A stretch of DNA of 64,000 nucleotides from Hyphomicrobiaceae bacterium (lineage in GTDB: Bacteria; Pseudomonadota; Alphaproteobacteria; Rhizobiales; Hyphomicrobiaceae): positions 58,596-122,595 of the forward strand of contig JAKFWF010000041.1 of assembly GCA_021730785.1 (NCBI GenBank), in the 5' to 3' direction. Made by a program: the position numbers and the translations under genes. The notes under the pieces are model-generated. The model did not search any database, was not told the origin of the DNA, and saw nothing but the letters and a program-made list of their open reading frames with translations. This document shows, piece after piece, positions 8,068 to 17,199 of this stretch. Position 1 is the stretch's first letter. Every line of letters begins with the position of its first letter.

Positions 8068-9681
8068 ATGAGTGCCATGAGATCCGCCCCCGCCCCGTTG
8101 CCATTCGACATCGCAACTTCGTCAACCACGGTGTTCGGCGCGCTGCTGGCGGCGGCACGCCTGCATGGCGCCGGCAAGCAGATCCTCGAAGACCACGAGC
8201 GCCAGCCGCTCACCTACAAGCGCCTGATCCTTGGCAGCCTCGTCCTCGGCCACAAACTCTCGCACCACGCCAAGCGCAGCGAGGCGGTCGGCGTCCTGCT
8301 GCCAACCGCGAACGGCATGGCGGTGACCGTTCTCGGCCTGAACGCGTTCGGCCGGGTCGCTGCCCTGCTGAACTACACGGCGGGACTGCGCAACCTGCGG
8401 GCAGCGCTCGCGACCGGCACGATCCGCACGCTGGTGACGTCACGCCGCTTCGTGGCCGCAGCCAAACTCGAAGACGTGGTGGCCGGATTGGCCGACTTCG
8501 AGGTCGCACCGGGACGTAAGCTCGCGATCGTCTACCTCGAAGACGTGCGCGCTTCAATCGGTGGACTCGACAAGGCGCGCGGTCTCGCGCGGTCGCTGTA
8601 TGCCGACCGCCTGCATAGCCGCCACGGCCTGCGACCGGACCAGCCGGCCGTCATCTTGTTCACGTCCGGCACCGAGGGCGCACCCAAGGGGGTCGTGCTG
8701 TCGAACCGCAATCTGGTGGCCAACGCCCGGCAGATCTATACGCACGCGCAGGGCATGCTGTCGCCGGCCGATACCGTGCTCAATCCGCTGCCTATGTTCC
8801 ACTCGTTCGGACTGACGGCTGCCACCTTGATGCCGCTGCTGTCGGGCATGCGCACGGTGCTCTATCCAAGCCCGCTGCACTACAAGCAGGTGCCCGAACT
8901 GGTGGCAAAAACCAGCGCCACGGTGCTGTTTGCGACCGACACGTTCATGCAGGGCTATGCGCGATCAGCTGGCGAGGGCGAACTCAAATCGGTGCGCTAT
9001 GTCGTGGCCGGTGCCGAACGGGTCAAGGACCAGACGCGGGCGACGTGGGCCAAACTGGGGGCGATCGTCCTCGAAGGGTACGGCGCCACCGAGTGCTCGC
9101 CGGTACTCGCCTGCAACCTGCCGACCAGCAACGGTCCTGGCACGGTCGGTCCGCTGCTGCCCGGCATCGAGGCGCGGCTGGACGCGGTCGACGGCATTGC
9201 CGGTGCCGGCAAGCTGTCGGTCCGCGGGCCCAACGTGATGCTGGGCTACATGCTGGCCGACAAGCCGGGTGTGGTGGTGCCGCCCGAGGGCGGCTGGCAC
9301 GACACCGGCGACATCGTCGCCTTCGACGACGCCGACCGCGTTGCAATCAAAGGGCGCGTCAAACGGTTCGCAAAGCTCGGTGGCGAAATGATCTCGCTGG
9401 CGGCCGTCGAAGGACTGGTGTCAGAGGTCTGGCCCGAGCACAACCACGTTGTGGTCTCGGTGCCCGATCCCCGCAAGGGCGAGCACTTGGTTCTCATCAC
9501 GGAACGCAGCGACGCGGCCCGCGACCCTTTGCTGGCAAAAGCGCGCGAGGCCGGCGTGCCCGAGCTGTGGGTGCCCCGGCAGATCATGGCAGTGGCCGCG
9601 ATCCCGCTGCTTGGGTCCGGCAAGGTCGACTTTCCAGCCGCCATCCAGCTGGCGCGCGCAGAACGCACCGTAGCGCCTTAG
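8068..9681 (+). CDS. AMP-dependent acyl-CoA/acyl-ACP ligase (Aas C-domain-like)
   Basis: 537 residues, ANL superfamily. The P-loop is LFTSGTEGAPKGVVLS; YGATECSPV is the adenine motif, WHDTGD the ribose-binding motif and GKVDFPA carries the C-terminal catalytic Lys. The segment LPMFHSFGLTAATLMPLLSG resembles the acyl-ACP synthetase half of Aas (2-acyl-glycerophosphoethanolamine acyltransferase), here without the acyltransferase domain. The substrate is probably a long-chain fatty acid. It stands alone 68 bases after the HupE gene. Confidence 0.85.
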   Translation: MSAMRSAPAPLPFDIATSSTTVFGALLAAARLHGAGKQILEDHERQPLTYKRLILGSLVLGHKLSHHAKRSEAVGVLLPTANGMAVTVLGLNAFGRVAALLNYTAGLRNLRAALATGTIRTLVTSRRFVAAAKLEDVVAGLADFEVAPGRKLAIVYLEDVRASIGGLDKARGLARSLYADRLHSRHGLRPDQPAVILFTSGTEGAPKGVVLSNRNLVANARQIYTHAQGMLSPADTVLNPLPMFHSFGLTAATLMPLLSGMRTVLYPSPLHYKQVPELVAKTSATVLFATDTFMQGYARSAGEGELKSVRYVVAGAERVKDQTRATWAKLGAIVLEGYGATECSPVLACNLPTSNGPGTVGPLLPGIEARLDAVDGIAGAGKLSVRGPNVMLGYMLADKPGVVVPPEGGWHDTGDIVAFDDADRVAIKGRVKRFAKLGGEMISLAAVEGLVSEVWPEHNHVVVSVPDPRKGEHLVLITERSDAARDPLLAKAREAGVPELWVPRQIMAVAAIPLLGSGKVDFPAAIQLARAERTVAP

Positions 9682-10022
9682 CGCTTTATGCCGACATCGG
9701 ACGACCCGCCGGTTTTGCGCGGCCGCACCATGTCGTACAGGTTGCACTTCTTCTCCGGCCGGTAGTACTCGATCATCACGCACCGGCCGTTCGTCAGGCA
9801 CCGCTGGGCGCAGGCATCAAAGGTGCCGCCGTAGGTGATCTCGAATCCGGGTCCTTCGATCCACACGCCCGACAGCTTCTCGATGCGGACACTGAGGGCA
9901 GCGGCCGGCGGCGGAGAGGCTGCCGGAGGCGCGGGCTGCGCCATCGCCCGCCCGTTCAGGATTGCGATTGCCGCCGCGGTCAGAGCCATTGCCAAGGCGG
10001 TACCAACACTGCGTCTCGACAT
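9678..10022 (-). CDS. exported PAN/Apple-like domain protein
   Basis: 114 residues. A signal peptide (MSRRSVGTALAMALTAAAIA to AMAQ), a Pro/Ala linker, then a small cysteine-containing domain: FEITYGGTFDACAQRCLTNGRCVMIEYY...KKCNLYD has the spacing of PAN/Apple modules, which bind proteins or carbohydrate. The start is set by GGAGGGG eight bases upstream. It follows the DUF1592 gene by 30 bases and is the third gene of that operon. Its 3' end overlaps the end of the convergent acyl ligase gene by 4 bases. Confidence 0.72.
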   Translation of the reverse strand: MSRRSVGTALAMALTAAAIAILNGRAMAQPAPPAASPPPAAALSVRIEKLSGVWIEGPGFEITYGGTFDACAQRCLTNGRCVMIEYYRPEKKCNLYDMVRPRKTGGSSDVGIKR

Positions 10023-10052
10023 CACGATCCCCTCCACGTTGTTGAACTGCAT

Positions 10053-11708
10053 CTATTGGCGCCGCACGATGCGATCCGAGGACGCCAGCATTTGCAATGC
10101 CGTCAGGATGTCCTGGCGGTCCTGGTAGGCGAACTGGAAGAAGATGCCGCGCAGCAGCGGATCGTCGGACGGCTCTTCATTGCGCCCCATGTAGAAGCGA
10201 AACAGCTGGCGCACGAAGCATTGCTTGAACGCCATCGAGTTTGTCAGCAGCTTCAACGCATCGACCGCGGTCTCGGTTCTGGCCGGTTCCTCGTCGAGAA
10301 AATTGATCATGGTGCTGGCGTCGATCGGCACGCCGTTGTCGAGCGTGCGCCAACGCCCGAGCGCATCCCAGTTCTCTTGGAAGAACGCAAACGGATTGAT
10401 CACCTTGTGGCAGCCGATGCAGGCAGGCCCGCCGGTCGACTGTTCGATGCGCTGGCGTTCGGTCGCGCCTGTGAGTTCATAGAGCTTCGCGTGCAGCTCG
10501 GGCGGCGGCGGCTCCATTTCCATGCACATCACCTTGCGCACCCAGAACACGCCGCGCTTGATGGGCCGCGTGTCGGTCGGGCCCGAGTGCGAGGCGAGGA
10601 CGGCGGCGTGTGAAAAAATTCCAAGCCGCTGCTGCGGATCGATGGGCACGAGCGCGGTGCCGGTCGATGTACTGGCCTGGCCGGCATAGATCGCAGCAAG
10701 CGATTTCGGCACGTAGGAGTGCGTCGCCTGTGTGATGTCGGTGAGTCTGGGCGCTGGCTTTGCCAACTGCGTGCGCAGGAACTGGCGTGTCTCGGCACGC
10801 ATGGCGGCCGACAGCTTCGCATCGAACTCCGGGTAGACCTTTTGCGAAATCGTGAACTCGCCCGGCTCCTTGATCTCGAGCCAGCTCGTGAAAAAGCGCA
10901 GCAGCTTATCGCGCGACTCTCGTGAGGCGACCACCGCGCCAATGGTGGCTGCCGCGTCCGTTCCCGAGCGAAGGTACTGGGCGGCACGATCGGAGCCTAG
11001 ATTGAGCGCTTCGGGCGGCACGTCGGCCGCGGTATAGGTTATGGCTGCGAGCAACTGTGCGGGCGCCAGCCGGCCGGTGCGGGTCACGTCCAGTTCCTTG
11101 CGGAACAGGAAGGCCGGCGAGTTGAGCACCACTTCGACGAGATCGCCGGTTGCCTGGTTCAGTCCGACCGATTGCACGCTTGCCAGAAAGAATTTCGTAA
11201 ACTGTGCGATCTTTTCTTCGGCTGCATCGCCGCGAAACGCGCGGATGACGAAAGCGCGTGCTTGCGCGGCGAGGCAGTCGGTCGCGCTGGCGCCGGCCGG
11301 GCATGTAATTACGCCGGCAGGGTTTGTCCGCACCCGCGCGGCAATGGCGCCGATCCATTTCGACAGCGCCGTGATGTTCGCCTGGTTGAGGCTCAGCAGT
11401 TCGGCGTACTCGTAATTCGTCTGCAGCGCGTCCCTGGGCAGCGCGTCCTTCGCCGATTGGCCGACATACATCGGCAACAGCGAGGCAACCGTCGCGTCCA
11501 ACTGGTCGCGCGTCAGGCGAAAGATTCGCTTCTGCGGCGCCTGTGCATCGTCGCTCGGGAAGTACTGCCGTGCGGTGGCATAGAGCGCGGCATCGGCCTG
11601 CTGCATCAACTGGTCGGCCGTCGAAGCCGGAGCCGCTGCGGCACCCGCCGCTGCCAGCACGAGTGCCGCAATCGTAAGCCCCAGACGATATGGCCAATGG
11701 TTCATCAT
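10053..11708 (-). CDS. exported DUF1592/DUF1588/DUF1585 protein with a CxxCH motif
   Basis: 551 residues. A signal peptide (LGLTIAALVLAAAGAAAA) is followed by a DUF1592-like region (FRLTRDQLDATVASLL; SWLEIKEPGEF), DUF1588 (HAAVLASHSGPTDTRPIKRGVFW and GGPACIGCHKVINPFAF, CxxCH near residues 430-434) and a C-terminal DUF1585 (FVRQLFRFYMGR). The CxxCH may hold heme c. This protein and its DUF1552 partner are abundant in Planctomycetes, Verrucomicrobia and Myxococcota and have no proven role. The start is one of two adjacent ATGs; 10 bases separate it from the upstream stop. Confidence 0.82.
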   Translation of the reverse strand: MMNHWPYRLGLTIAALVLAAAGAAAAPASTADQLMQQADAALYATARQYFPSDDAQAPQKRIFRLTRDQLDATVASLLPMYVGQSAKDALPRDALQTNYEYAELLSLNQANITALSKWIGAIAARVRTNPAGVITCPAGASATDCLAAQARAFVIRAFRGDAAEEKIAQFTKFFLASVQSVGLNQATGDLVEVVLNSPAFLFRKELDVTRTGRLAPAQLLAAITYTAADVPPEALNLGSDRAAQYLRSGTDAAATIGAVVASRESRDKLLRFFTSWLEIKEPGEFTISQKVYPEFDAKLSAAMRAETRQFLRTQLAKPAPRLTDITQATHSYVPKSLAAIYAGQASTSTGTALVPIDPQQRLGIFSHAAVLASHSGPTDTRPIKRGVFWVRKVMCMEMEPPPPELHAKLYELTGATERQRIEQSTGGPACIGCHKVINPFAFFQENWDALGRWRTLDNGVPIDASTMINFLDEEPARTETAVDALKLLTNSMAFKQCFVRQLFRFYMGRNEEPSDDPLLRGIFFQFAYQDRQDILTALQMLASSDRIVRRQ

Positions 11709-11718
11709 GGCTCGAGCA

Positions 11719-13155
11719 TCAGATGATCGGCCCGCGGCACAAACTCGCAAGGCCGAACGTGTTGGTCTGCACGCCAGCCGCGTTCAGACAGGAGATGTGC
11801 AGGTCGTTGTTGTTGCGCCCCCCGGCATTTACGATCTGCCCGGTCTTGAAGCGGCCACCGCCTTGCCCGGCGAAGACGAACGGAATGTTCGTCAGATAGT
11901 GCCCGCTCGAACTGTTGCTCCAGCATTCCATGCCGAGCATGACCGAGCTGTTGTGCAGCGCACTTTTACCGCCGCCGTCGTCGACCGACTTCAGGGCCGT
12001 GAGCAGGCCTGCGAACTTTTCCGAGTAGTAGGTGTCGAGCTTGACGAGACTTTCCACGTCACCGTTGTGCTCCAGCGTGTGGTGCGCCTTATGGATGCCG
12101 CGGCTGGGCCAGGTCTGCCCGCTCGATGCGCCAGACAACGTGAAGGCGACGACGCGGGTCAAATCGGTTTCGAAGGCGAACTTGATCAAGCTGATCATCT
12201 GGTCGTGCACGGGCGAGAGATGGTCGAGATTGAATTTGTTGGCGCCAAGGCCATTCGGCCGTCCCGTCAGCGCGCAATCGACCTTCGTGGTTTTCGCACT
12301 CGTCACCGGACCGCCAAGGTTCTGCCGCGCCGATTTCTCCGACTGGCTCCAGCTGTCGAGCAGGCCGTCGAGCTTGCGCGCATGCTCAGTGTCCATGCCG
12401 AAGTGCCGCTTCGCATCCTTGATGTCCGACAGGATGAAATCGACGACGCTGGCGCGCCGGGTCAGGGCCGCACTCATCTTTTCGGCATCGCCGCCGGCCT
12501 GGTTGGAATGCGGCCGGCACGACGAACTCGCGGCCTGGATCAGCATGTCGTAGACTTGGCCCGCATCCTGGATCGGCTCGATGGCGTTGCCATAGCGCGT
12601 GTCGCCGGGCTGGCGGTTGCGGAACGAGATGTAGCGGCTGCCGACGCCCACGTTGTCGGCGTCCGAATGGGCACCGCCTCCGATGTGCAGGCTCGCCAGC
12701 GGCACATCCCTCAGATCGGCGCGCCCCTTGTAGTGATTGGCGATGCGTACATCGATCGATTCATTATCTGTATAAGCATAGTAAGCGTCGTTCTTCGAAT
12801 ACTTGTAGCTGTTGCCGGTGGTGCAGCCGATCACGCCGGCGGCATGCTCTTCCTTGTAGCCCTCGCTCTTCGGGCTGCCGCCGTGGATGTTCATGTTCTT
12901 GAACAGGATCAGGTCGCTAGCGTGCGGCTGCAGCGGTGCGATCGGCGTGCCAGCGAGATTGGTGAGCGACGTCGGATTGGTGCGGCTTGGATAATACGAC
13001 CCGCCCTTGAAGAACATGACGTAGCGCGGCGCGCTTGCGAACGGCGTCTCGGCGGCCTGTGCCATGCTGCGCAGCACGGGATGGATGAGGATCGCCGAAA
13101 GGCCGAACGTCTTGATGAGGGAGCGGCGCGAGATCCCGCCGGTGTTGCGACGCAT
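11719..13155 (-). CDS. exported DUF1552 protein
   Basis: 478 residues. The N-terminus has a Tat-like signal, GISRRSLIKTFGLSAILI. The body matches DUF1552, relatives of the alkaline phosphatase/sulfatase-like DUF1501 group: YVMFFKGGSYYPSRT, HGGSPKSEGYKEEHAAG, TGNSYKYS, SGQTWPSRGIHKAHHTLEH and a C-terminal GNG-like GGRNNNDLHISCLNAAG. The enzymatic role is unknown. It is the first gene of a three-gene operon with DUF1592 and PAN proteins, all exported, pointing to a joint periplasmic or surface function. Confidence 0.82.
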   Translation of the reverse strand: MRRNTGGISRRSLIKTFGLSAILIHPVLRSMAQAAETPFASAPRYVMFFKGGSYYPSRTNPTSLTNLAGTPIAPLQPHASDLILFKNMNIHGGSPKSEGYKEEHAAGVIGCTTGNSYKYSKNDAYYAYTDNESIDVRIANHYKGRADLRDVPLASLHIGGGAHSDADNVGVGSRYISFRNRQPGDTRYGNAIEPIQDAGQVYDMLIQAASSSCRPHSNQAGGDAEKMSAALTRRASVVDFILSDIKDAKRHFGMDTEHARKLDGLLDSWSQSEKSARQNLGGPVTSAKTTKVDCALTGRPNGLGANKFNLDHLSPVHDQMISLIKFAFETDLTRVVAFTLSGASSGQTWPSRGIHKAHHTLEHNGDVESLVKLDTYYSEKFAGLLTALKSVDDGGGKSALHNSSVMLGMECWSNSSSGHYLTNIPFVFAGQGGGRFKTGQIVNAGGRNNNDLHISCLNAAGVQTNTFGLASLCRGPII

Positions 13156-13435
13156 TACAAGTCCTCACTCGGAGTGGCTGGCTCACCAGGGAGCCCGACC
13201 TGAGAGGACGCAAAAAACGTGTCTGATTTTTGTTGCCGGTTCACGCCTCGGATGAAGCTCGCGGCATGCAAACTCAACGAAATTACCCGTTATTTGTGAG
13301 TAACGAAGCGAATTGTGTTGACCCGCTGGTTCCATGGTGGCGCGGCCGTGGCAAAGGCAACGACGCTGCGCACGGAGCAGCGACCACCGGCCGCAGATCT
13401 CACTTGTGGGCGAGCACGCGCGATAGAACCTGGAC

Positions 13436-14212
13436 CTACCCCAACGTCACGCCGAGTGCCTTGGCCCAACCCAGACCTTCGACCGTGCCGCGGCGCGGCT
13501 TGTACTCGCAGCCGACCCAGCCTTTGAAGCCGCTGTCGTCGATCTTCTTGAACAGATAGCGGTAATTCATCTCGCCCTCGTCTGGCTCGCCGCGGTCGGG
13601 TGGGTTGGCGATCTGGTAGTGGCGGGCGAGCGGCCCGAATTCGTCGATCGCCTTGGCGACGTCCCCCTCCATCACCTGGCGGTGGTAGAGGTCGAACTGC
13701 AGACCGAGATTGGGCTCGCCCACCTCGTGGATGATCGAGCGGGCGTCGCCCGTGGTGTTGAGGAAGTAGCCCGGGATATCGCGACTGTTGATCGGCTCGA
13801 TGATAATGTCGACGCCGGCCTTGGCGGCCATGCGCGCCGCGATCTCGAGATTGGCGACGTAGGTCTTGCGCTCGGCACCGTGGTGCCTGAGGCCGGCCAT
13901 GGCGAACATGCGCTGGCAGCCGAGCGTCTCGGCATAGTCGAGGCCGGCTGCGATCGCTTTCTCGAACTCGGCCTCGCGGCCAGGGATCGCCGAGATGCCG
14001 CGCTCGCCCTTGGCCAGGTCGCCATGCGCCACGTTGAACAGCGCCTGGGTCAGGCCGTTGGCCTTGAGACGGGTGGCAATCTCGGCCTTGGGGGCTTCGA
14101 ACGGGTTCATGTACTCGACGCCCTTGAAGCCAGCCTTGGCGGCTGCCTCGAAGCGATCGAGAAAGGGTACCTCTGTGAACAGAAACGACAGGTTGGCGCA
14201 GAAGCGTGGCAT
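13436..14212 (-). CDS. hyi: hydroxypyruvate isomerase family (Hyi/OtnI) TIM barrel
   Basis: 258 residues. Isomerises hydroxypyruvate and tartronate semialdehyde, or 2-oxo-tetronate in the OtnI branch. MPRFCANLSFLFTEVPFLDRF is the typical N-terminus; IIIEPINSRDIPGYFLNT and LGLQFDLYHRQVMEGD carry metal and base residues, and GWVGCEYKPRRGTVEGLGW ends the barrel. The Met at 14212 was chosen over upstream frames because the family begins here and AAAGGG precedes it. Last gene of a three-gene minus-strand unit. Confidence 0.88.
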   Translation of the reverse strand: MPRFCANLSFLFTEVPFLDRFEAAAKAGFKGVEYMNPFEAPKAEIATRLKANGLTQALFNVAHGDLAKGERGISAIPGREAEFEKAIAAGLDYAETLGCQRMFAMAGLRHHGAERKTYVANLEIAARMAAKAGVDIIIEPINSRDIPGYFLNTTGDARSIIHEVGEPNLGLQFDLYHRQVMEGDVAKAIDEFGPLARHYQIANPPDRGEPDEGEMNYRYLFKKIDDSGFKGWVGCEYKPRRGTVEGLGWAKALGVTLG

Positions 14213-14242
14213 GGCGGGGCCCTTTGGAAACCATTGATGGGT

Positions 14243-14293
14243 CCAGGGGCTAAGCCCCTGGCGCGGGAGCGTGAGGGGCGCGCAGCCCCTCAC
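14243..14293. repeat. two tandem perfect hairpins between SDR and hyi genes
   Basis: First hairpin: 8-bp stem 14243-14250/14254-14261 with a 3-base loop. Second: 9-bp stem 14271-14279/14285-14293 with a 5-base loop. Both have GGGGC/GCCCC cores. They lie inside an operon rather than at its end, so they look like a palindromic intergenic repeat or mRNA processing site and not a terminator. Confidence 0.55.
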
Positions 14294-14299
14294 ACGGTT

Positions 14300-15055
14300 T
14301 CAAAGCGCGAACCCACCATCAACCAGCATCGCGGTGCCGGTGGTGAAGGCGCTTTCGTCGGACGCGAGATAGACGGCCAGGTGCGCCACTTCCTCCGCCG
14401 TGCCGAGGCGACCCATGGCTTGGCGGTCGACGAACATCTGGCGCACTTCGGCCTCACTCTTGCCGAGCGACTTGGCCTGGGCGGCAATCCGATCATCGAG
14501 CGAGGGTGATTGTACCGTGCCGGGACAGATCGCGTTGCAGCGCACGCCCTTGCGGATGTAGTCAGCCGCGACCGCCTTCGAGAGGCCGATCACGGCGGCC
14601 TTTGTCGCCCCATAGACGTAGCGGTTCGGAATGCCACGCACGGAGCCGGCGCCCGAGGCGATGTTGACGATCGAGCCGTTGCCCTTGGCCAGCATGCCGG
14701 GCAGGAACGCGCGGATGGTGCGGTGCATGGAGCGCACGTTGAGGTCGAAGGCGAAGTCCCACTCCTCGTCGGTGCAATCGAGAACGGTGCCGTGATGCAC
14801 GAAGCCTGCTGCATTGAACAGGATGTCGACCGGGCCGACGGCCTTGGCCGTTTTCTCGACGGAGGCGGTATGGCGCACATCGAGCAGGTGCGTCTCGGCG
14901 ATGCCGTCCTCGCGCAGGCCCTTCAGCTTGCCGAGGTCGATGTCGGTTGCAATCACCTTCGCGCCCTCGCGGGCGAAGGCTATCGCCACCGCACGGCCGA
15001 TGCCGGCTCCGGATGCGGTGCAGAATGCGGTTTTGCCCTTGAGGCGTCCGGTCAT
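14300..15055 (-). CDS. SDR-family oxidoreductase
   Basis: 251 residues, classical short-chain dehydrogenase. The cofactor loop TASGAGIG (residues 13-20) replaces the usual TGxxxGIG Gly with Ala-Ser; ATDID favours NAD. NIASGAGSVRG and YVYGATKAAV give the catalytic Ser, Tyr and Lys. It resembles 2-keto-3-deoxy-sugar acid and DHRS6-like hydroxybutyrate dehydrogenases. It starts inside the stop of the PEP-mutase family gene (4-base overlap). Neighbours suggest oxidation of a small hydroxy acid; substrate unknown. Confidence 0.82.
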   Translation of the reverse strand: MTGRLKGKTAFCTASGAGIGRAVAIAFAREGAKVIATDIDLGKLKGLREDGIAETHLLDVRHTASVEKTAKAVGPVDILFNAAGFVHHGTVLDCTDEEWDFAFDLNVRSMHRTIRAFLPGMLAKGNGSIVNIASGAGSVRGIPNRYVYGATKAAVIGLSKAVAADYIRKGVRCNAICPGTVQSPSLDDRIAAQAKSLGKSEAEVRQMFVDRQAMGRLGTAEEVAHLAVYLASDESAFTTGTAMLVDGGFAL

Positions 15056-15888
15056 GGCTTCACACCCTTGATCAGTTTGGTGACTTTGCCGAACGGGGCC
15101 GCATCACGACCGTAGGTAAACGTGCCGTGCGCCTTCATTTCCTCGGCGCCGCGCAGGAAGCCGCCGAGTGCCGCCAGCGCCAGCGCACCGCCGACGCTGA
15201 TGCGCTTGACGCCGGCTGCTGCCGCTTCGGCCTGGGTGATCGGGGTTGGGCCGCCTGAGATCAGCAGATTGAACGGCTTGTTGAGGGCAGCGAGCACCTG
15301 CTTGACGGCCGCCATGTCGGCGAGCCCCGGCGCATAGAGCACGTCGGCGCCGGCCGCCTCGAACGCCTGCAATCTCTTGATCGTATCGGCAAGATCGGGC
15401 CGGCGATGCAGGAAGTTCTCGGAGCGCGCGCACAGCATGAACGGAAACGGCAGGGCGCGAGCGGCAGCGACGGCTGCCTTCACGCGCGCAACCGCATGGT
15501 CGAACTCATAGATCGGGTTTGCGGCATCGCCCGTCGCATCCTCGATCGAGCCGCCAACAAGGCCGACGCCGGCGGCAAGCGTGATCGTTTTCGCCGCCTC
15601 ATCGGGCGCATGCGCGAAGCAGTTTTCCAGATCGGCCGCCACTGGCAGGTGGGTCGCGTCCACGATCTGCTTCGCGTTGGCCAATATTTCGGCTCGGGTC
15701 ACCTCGCCCACGCCATCACGCTTGCCTTGCTGGAAGGCGACGCCGGCACTGGTGGTCGCCAGCGCCTCGAAGCCGAGCGTGGTCAGTATTTTCGCCGTGC
15801 CGCCATCCCACGGGTTGGGGATGATGAAACAGCCCGGCCGCTGGTGTAGGTCGACAAAGGCTGCTGCTTTACTCTGTTGCGTCATCAT
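15052..15888 (-). CDS. isocitrate lyase / PEP mutase family protein
   Basis: 278 residues, TIM-barrel C-C or P-C bond lyase family. FIIPNPWDGGTAKIL and ATTSAGVAFQQGKRD are family blocks; VAADLENCF holds the metal-binding acid region and GGSIEDATGD a second metal site; MLCARSENFL follows. Lyase members cut 2-methylisocitrate, oxaloacetate or phosphonopyruvate; the KKCGH loop of true isocitrate lyases is not present. First gene of the unit with SDR and hydroxypyruvate isomerase. Confidence 0.82.
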   Translation of the reverse strand: MMTQQSKAAAFVDLHQRPGCFIIPNPWDGGTAKILTTLGFEALATTSAGVAFQQGKRDGVGEVTRAEILANAKQIVDATHLPVAADLENCFAHAPDEAAKTITLAAGVGLVGGSIEDATGDAANPIYEFDHAVARVKAAVAAARALPFPFMLCARSENFLHRRPDLADTIKRLQAFEAAGADVLYAPGLADMAAVKQVLAALNKPFNLLISGGPTPITQAEAAAAGVKRISVGGALALAALGGFLRGAEEMKAHGTFTYGRDAAPFGKVTKLIKGVKP

Positions 15889-15978
15889 GCGGTTGCCTAT
15901 CGCTGGATCGCCTGGAATTTCGCCGGCACTGCGGGCAAGCTAATCCAAAATGCGCCGTCAAACGAGAGGACAATCGCC

Positions 15979-16407
15979 GTGAATGCCGCCAAACTCCACT
16001 GCATGCTGCACGTCGGTCTTGCAATCATGGCATGCCTGTCGCAGCCGGTGTTGGCCCAGTCGACGCCCAAGATCGACTGCGACAAGGCGGTGACCACGCC
16101 CGAGCTCAACTGGTGTTCCGGGCAGGAATTGGACAGGGCCGACAAGAAACTCAATGCAGCCTATCAGAAGGCGCTGGCGCAAATCGCCCAATCCGACGGC
16201 ATGACGAAAAAGCAGCGCGAACAATGGGCGGCGTCCCTTCGCGAGGCACAGCGCCACTGGATCGCCTTTCGCGACAAAGACTGCGGCGAGGTCATCGGTT
16301 ACGAGTGGTTCGGCGGCACCGGCATGACGAGCGCCTCGCTCGGCTGCATGATCACCAAGACCGACACGCGCACGCAGGAGTTGGAGGCCCGTTACGGCGA
16401 AAGGTGA
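15979..16407 (+). CDS. exported LprI/DUF1311 lysozyme-inhibitor family protein
   Basis: 142 residues from a GTG start with GAGAGGA eight bases upstream. A signal peptide (CMLHVGLAIMACLSQPVLAQ) is followed by the DUF1311 fold: IDCDKAVTTPELNWCSGQELDRADKKLNAAYQ, then LREAQRHWIAFRDKDCGE and a final Cys in LGCMITKT. Four conserved cysteines should form two disulfides. LprI-type proteins inhibit lysozyme, but many family members are uncharacterised. Divergent from the PEP-mutase gene. Confidence 0.82.
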   Translation: MNAAKLHCMLHVGLAIMACLSQPVLAQSTPKIDCDKAVTTPELNWCSGQELDRADKKLNAAYQKALAQIAQSDGMTKKQREQWAASLREAQRHWIAFRDKDCGEVIGYEWFGGTGMTSASLGCMITKTDTRTQELEARYGER

Positions 16408-16423
16408 AGAGGTAGAGGTATAG

Positions 16424-16807
16424 TTATCCGATCACCTTGACATCGATGCCCGTGTCCACCTGTTTCCATGCCTTGTCGGCCGTCAGCACGGTCGCCCCGA
16501 GCTTGGCGCCGAGCGCAAGGCAATGGCGGTCGCCGACGGACAGGCCTTTGCTCTTGGTGGTAGCCCGTAATGCGGCTGCGGCGAAGGCCTGGGCCTCGTC
16601 GATCGTTTCCACATCCATGCCGAGCATCGCAATCGTGCGGCGCGCTTCGGCGATCGACTGGCCCTTCTCGACCAGCTTGGTTGCGACCTCGGTCAAATTG
16701 ATGGCCGAGATCGCTGCTTCCTTGAGATGATCCATGACCACGTCGGCTCCAGTTTCGAACTGCAGCACGGCCAGAACCGCAGACGAATCGAGCACCACCC
16801 TAGCCAC
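16424..16807 (-). CDS. vapC: VapC-type PIN-domain ribonuclease toxin
   Basis: 127 residues. VVLDSSAVLAVL carries the first catalytic Asp; INLTEVATKL the Glu; LSVGDRHCLALGAKLGATVLTADKAW the two further acids. Such toxins cut initiator tRNA or rRNA. It overlaps the upstream antitoxin gene by 8 bases, the usual coupling. Convergent with the DUF1311 gene, 16 bases apart. Confidence 0.9.
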   Translation of the reverse strand: MARVVLDSSAVLAVLQFETGADVVMDHLKEAAISAINLTEVATKLVEKGQSIAEARRTIAMLGMDVETIDEAQAFAAAALRATTKSKGLSVGDRHCLALGAKLGATVLTADKAWKQVDTGIDVKVIG

Positions 16808-17144
16808 TCTTGCGCTCCTTCAAGACTTCCTGGCGCCGGTCCTCCAGCAACTCGTCGACGAGGCTGACACCGGGCGGCACCAGGCCGCGGACAATGGCCT
16901 GCGCCTGTCTGACGGATTGCGCTAACGACACCATCCGCATTTCGCCGTTTTCGAAGGTGGCCATAAGTGCGTCGCCTTCGCTCAGGCCCAACTTATCGCG
17001 GATCACGGCCGGTATGACGACGCGACCGCCCGGTCCAACTTTCAACTTGGCCCGGAGAGGTGCTGTTTCGGCGAAGCCTGGTCCATCGCTGACAGGTATG
17101 CCTGCCAAGCCTACCTGCTGCTCTTCTGCGAATCCCTTTTTCAT
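16800..17144 (-). CDS. vapB: VapB-type antitoxin with AbrB/SpoVT domain
   Basis: 114 residues. The AbrB swapped-hairpin domain is at about residues 32-70 (KLKVGPGGRVVIPAVIRDKLGLSEGD), giving DNA binding; the C-terminal helix VDELLEDRRQEVLKERKS should clasp the toxin. A longer open frame exists upstream but only MKKGFAEEQ onward fits the family. It is followed directly by vapC, with which it autoregulates in known systems. Confidence 0.85.
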   Translation of the reverse strand: MKKGFAEEQQVGLAGIPVSDGPGFAETAPLRAKLKVGPGGRVVIPAVIRDKLGLSEGDALMATFENGEMRMVSLAQSVRQAQAIVRGLVPPGVSLVDELLEDRRQEVLKERKSG

Positions 17145-17199
17145 GGCGGAACTCCATTTCGTGTCACATTTTTGAAAATGACACATTCTGACGCACGTT

